From positions 1 to 24,936 of the forward strand of contig DKYP01000063.1 of NCBI GenBank assembly GCA_002499945.1: DNA of 24,936 bases, given 5' to 3'. This stretch comes from Lachnoclostridium sp. UBA7097 (lineage in GTDB: Bacteria; Bacillota; Clostridia; Lachnospirales; Lachnospiraceae). Of the stretch, positions 23,317 to 24,936 are shown piece after piece (the stretch's first letter is position 1; each line of letters begins with the position of its first letter). The notes beneath the pieces were generated by a model. The model had not been told where the DNA came from and did not search any database. It saw nothing but the letters and a program-made list of their open reading frames with translations. The translations under genes were made by a program, and so were the position numbers.

Positions 23317-23988
23317 TTATTTTGCAAGCCTGTAGCCAAGCCCCCACACTGTTTCTATATACTCTGCGCCGCCTGCTGTCCTGGTTTTATTCCTGATATT
23401 GCTTATATGCGTCTTAATTACATTATCATCACCCAGATATTCCTCCCCCCATATTGTTTCATAAAGGTTTGCCTTGGAAAACACTTTATTAGGATATTTA
23501 ATAAACAAAGAAAACATCTGGTATTCCTTTGCGGTAAGTACAAGTTCCTGTCCATTTACCGTAATTAATTTTGCTTCTTCATCAAGCACAAGTTCTTTAT
23601 ACGTAATCTTTTTTACTTCTTCCTTGCTGTTGTACCTTCTTATATTAGAAGCCACCCTTGCTGCCATTTCTTCCAAATCAAAAGGCTTTGTAATATAATC
23701 ATCTGCACCTGCTGCCAGCAAATCAACCTTTGTCCTTACCATATCCTTTGCAGAAATTACAATTACTGGTATATCGCTTATATTTCTTATATCTTTTAAA
23801 ACCTCATCCCCGCTTTTATATGGCAGCATTAAATCCAGAAGCACCATTCCAAACTGTCCTTCTGATAAAATATTTATTACATCAAGCCCATTATAAACAG
23901 AAACTGTTTCATAACCATTATCCTGCAAAGCCTGCGCCAGCAGCCTGTTTACATCCTTTTCATCTTCAACAATTAAAATACGTTCCAT
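23317..23988 (-). CDS. OmpR/PhoB-family response regulator
   Basis: A 223-residue two-component regulator. The receiver domain (1-115) has the acidic pair near Glu8-Asp9, the phospho-acceptor Asp52 (LLDLMLP), and Lys101 in ITKPF. The C-terminal winged-helix domain (130-223) has ELVLTAKEYQMF, DDNVIKTHISNIRNK in the recognition helix, and ends in VWGLGYRLAK. AGGA lies 7 nt before the ATG. It is first in the cluster with the BcrA-like transporter and the one-TM kinase. A leader with three alternating complementary segments precedes it. Confidence 0.95.
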   Translation of the reverse strand: MERILIVEDEKDVNRLLAQALQDNGYETVSVYNGLDVINILSEGQFGMVLLDLMLPYKSGDEVLKDIRNISDIPVIVISAKDMVRTKVDLLAAGADDYITKPFDLEEMAARVASNIRRYNSKEEVKKITYKELVLDEEAKLITVNGQELVLTAKEYQMFSLFIKYPNKVFSKANLYETIWGEEYLGDDNVIKTHISNIRNKTRTAGGAEYIETVWGLGYRLAK

Positions 23989-23995
23989 AAATCCA

Positions 23996-24048
23996 TCCTG
24001 CTTCCATATTCAAAAAGCAGGATACTTATTCTAAAGATTTCCTGCTTT
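23996..24048 (-). promoter_or_regulatory. Three-segment leader switch or attenuator before the response regulator
   Basis: Read on the minus strand: segment 1 AAAGCAGGA (24048-24040), segment 2 TCCTGCTTT (24022-24014) followed by further Ts, segment 3 AAGCAGGA (24003-23996). Segments 1 and 2 make a 9-bp hairpin with a T-run, terminator-like. Segments 2 and 3 make an 8-bp hairpin that hides the AGGA ribosome-binding site. The two folds exclude each other. Confidence 0.5.
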
Positions 24049-24057
24049 CCAAAAAAC

Positions 24058-24085
24058 ACTATAAAAATTCTAAACATCTGCACAA
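24058..24085 (-). promoter_or_regulatory. Candidate promoter of the response-regulator gene
   Basis: On the minus strand TTGTGC (24085-24080), 16 bp, TATAGT (24063-24058). The predicted start of the transcript falls immediately before segment 1 of the leader switch. It lies just after the stop of the 59-residue protein gene. Confidence 0.45.
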
Positions 24086-24090
24086 AAAAC

Positions 24091-24270
24091 CTAAGCCTTT
24101 TTCTTTCGGTTTCTCTGCACTACTGCACTTTTAAATGCCTTTATCATGGCTGGTGATAACTCCCTGCAATCCTCATCAAACATTATAGGACTTTTTTTTG
24201 CTTCTTCAACTTCTTTAAGCTGTTCTTCTGTAGGTTTCTGCCCACTTTCAATAATTAACGTCTTGGTCAT
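24091..24270 (-). CDS. Small 59-residue protein of unknown function
   Basis: A short soluble protein, MTKTLIIESGQKPTEEQL at the start, an acidic helix (EEQLKEVEEAKK), then PIMFDEDCRELSPAMIKAF and a basic tail NRKKKA. AAGGGGA sits 8 nt before the ATG and a good promoter lies upstream. The PI-x-FDEDC-x-EL-(S/T)-P-x-M-x-KAF pattern resembles small uncharacterised Lachnospiraceae proteins, some of which look like antitoxins, but no toxin gene is adjacent. It is below usual gene-calling length limits. Function not assigned. Confidence 0.7.
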   Translation of the reverse strand: MTKTLIIESGQKPTEEQLKEVEEAKKSPIMFDEDCRELSPAMIKAFKSAVVQRNRKKKA

Positions 24271-24302
24271 AATAAAGTCCCCTTAAGTTATTTTATGCTA
24301 AT

Positions 24303-24331
24303 AGTATATCATCAATTAACGGGTTCATCAA
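24303..24331 (-). promoter_or_regulatory. Promoter of the 59-residue protein gene
   Basis: On the minus strand TTGATG (24331-24326), 17 bp, TATACT (24308-24303), about 33 nt before the start codon. Confidence 0.6.
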
Positions 24332-24339
24332 TTATATTT

Positions 24340-24936
24340 TCAATTTTTCTCCCCCTTCCTGCACATTATCCTGCAAAAAACCACAGCTACCACTGTACTA
24401 ACTATAGTTGCACAAAGCCCTGGAAGCACAACAGCGGCTGGATTTACAGAACCATACTGGCTTCTGTACGCAATTACATTTACCGGGATAAGCTGCAGGG
24501 AAGAAATATTAATAACCAGAAATGTACACATTTCATCTGAAGCTTTTTTTACTTCATTACTGCTTGTGCGTTCCCTTTCTAATGCGGCAAACTCCTTCAT
24601 TGCTTTAAGCCCCATAGGCGTAGCCGCCCATCCAAGCCCAAGTATATTGGCTATAATATTGGCGGCTACATATTCATTAACTTTATGTCCTTCTGGTATA
24701 CGCGGGAAGAGAAACCTTAAAACCGGTCCAAGTTTATGTGTAAGTATATCTAAAAGCCCGGAGCGCCTTGCAATTTCTATAAGCCCTGTCCATAATGCCA
24801 TTATGCCAAGCATTGTTATTGCAAGCGAAACTGCTTCACCTGCACTGTCGATAGCTGCATTACTTAATGCTTCAACCTCGCCTGTAATAATACCAAAACT
24901 TAATCCTATAAGTATCATAACCCCCCAGAGTTTATT
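24340..24936 (-). CDS. spmA: Spore maturation protein A (SpmA), 5' end outside the window
   Basis: A membrane protein of the nucleoside-recognition/GATE family, in Bacillus one of the pair SpmA/SpmB needed for spore-core dehydration. Seen are AGEAVSLAITMLGIMALWTGLIEIA, the PVLRFLFPRIPEGHK segment, the conserved NIIANILGLGWAATPMGLKAM and NISSLQLIPVNVIAYRSQYGS, then a final membrane helix. An internal ATG is at 24918, but the frame stays open to the window edge with NKLWGV, which matches the usual SpmA N-terminus, so the true start is probably just past the right edge. At least 198 residues lie in the window. It points to a spore-forming ancestor or lifestyle; SpmB is expected downstream or fused but is not found to the left. 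Confidence 0.88.
   Translation of the reverse strand, partial: NKLWGVMILIGLSFGIITGEVEALSNAAIDSAGEAVSLAITMLGIMALWTGLIEIARRSGLLDILTHKLGPVLRFLFPRIPEGHKVNEYVAANIIANILGLGWAATPMGLKAMKEFAALERERTSSNEVKKASDEMCTFLVINISSLQLIPVNVIAYRSQYGSVNPAAVVLPGLCATIVSTVVAVVFCRIMCRKGEKN

Noticed and set aside
1..24936. CRISPR array, tRNA, rRNA, or intact insertion sequence
   Set aside because: No regularly spaced repeats, cloverleaf-like segments, rRNA core sequence or transposase frame was seen.

Overview
The window is AT-rich chromosomal DNA from an anaerobic, probably spore-forming member of the Clostridia. Lachnospiraceae is the best guess. The basis is a DUF3881 protein, a two-gene SufC/SufBD-type Fe-S system, the [FeFe]-hydrogenase maturase HydF, SpmA at the right edge, and strong Shine-Dalgarno sites before most genes. 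The family assignment is inference from gene content and style, not from a marker gene. I saw no rRNA, tRNA, CRISPR array or intact insertion sequence.

Region 1 (1 to about 1450, minus strand) looks like the end or remnant of an integrative/conjugative element. It holds a DUF3847 protein whose second half reads like a piece of a MobA/MobL relaxase, an intrinsic terminator, an MBL-fold hydrolase, and a hairpin-rich, nearly gene-free junction. The host gene next to it is a DUF3881 protein (minus strand, to 2347).

Region 2 (2572-12235, plus strand) is probably one long transcription unit. It starts at a good sigma-A-type promoter whose -35 box lies in a palindrome. The genes are sufC, a SufB/SufD-family scaffold (SMS-like minimal Fe-S system), a DegV protein, proA, a DUF3880/CgeB-like glycosyltransferase, hydF, an LPG-synthase-TM/flippase-like membrane protein, yigZ, rarA and a small two-helix membrane protein. 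Most gaps are under 30 nt and several starts overlap the preceding gene. Two back-to-back perfect 12-bp tandem duplications sit before the DegV gene.

Region 3 (about 12277-17148, plus strand) is a phospholipid cluster. It opens with a candidate promoter and a 21-bp hairpin, followed by a PAP2-family membrane enzyme, a second flippase-like paralogue, phosphatidylserine synthase (pssA), phosphatidylserine decarboxylase (psd) and an Orn/Lys/Arg-decarboxylase-family PLP enzyme. PssA followed by Psd gives phosphatidylethanolamine; the roles of the other three are inferred from position.

Region 4 (17160-24090) carries two antimicrobial-peptide-type ABC transporters facing each other. On the plus strand is a BceA/BceB-like pair, whose mRNA leader can fold into a 20-bp helix covering the ribosome-binding site. 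On the minus strand is an OmpR-type response regulator, a BcrA-like ATPase, an ABC-2 permease and a one-TM histidine kinase. A DUF1622 membrane protein and a shared bidirectional terminator lie between them. The regulator and the ATPase are separated by a promoter region with two identical 14-bp direct repeats exactly 20 bp apart. The regulator's own leader has three alternating complementary segments that look like an attenuator or a translational switch.

Region 5 (24091-24936, minus strand) has a 59-residue small protein with its own promoter, and spmA, which runs off the right edge.
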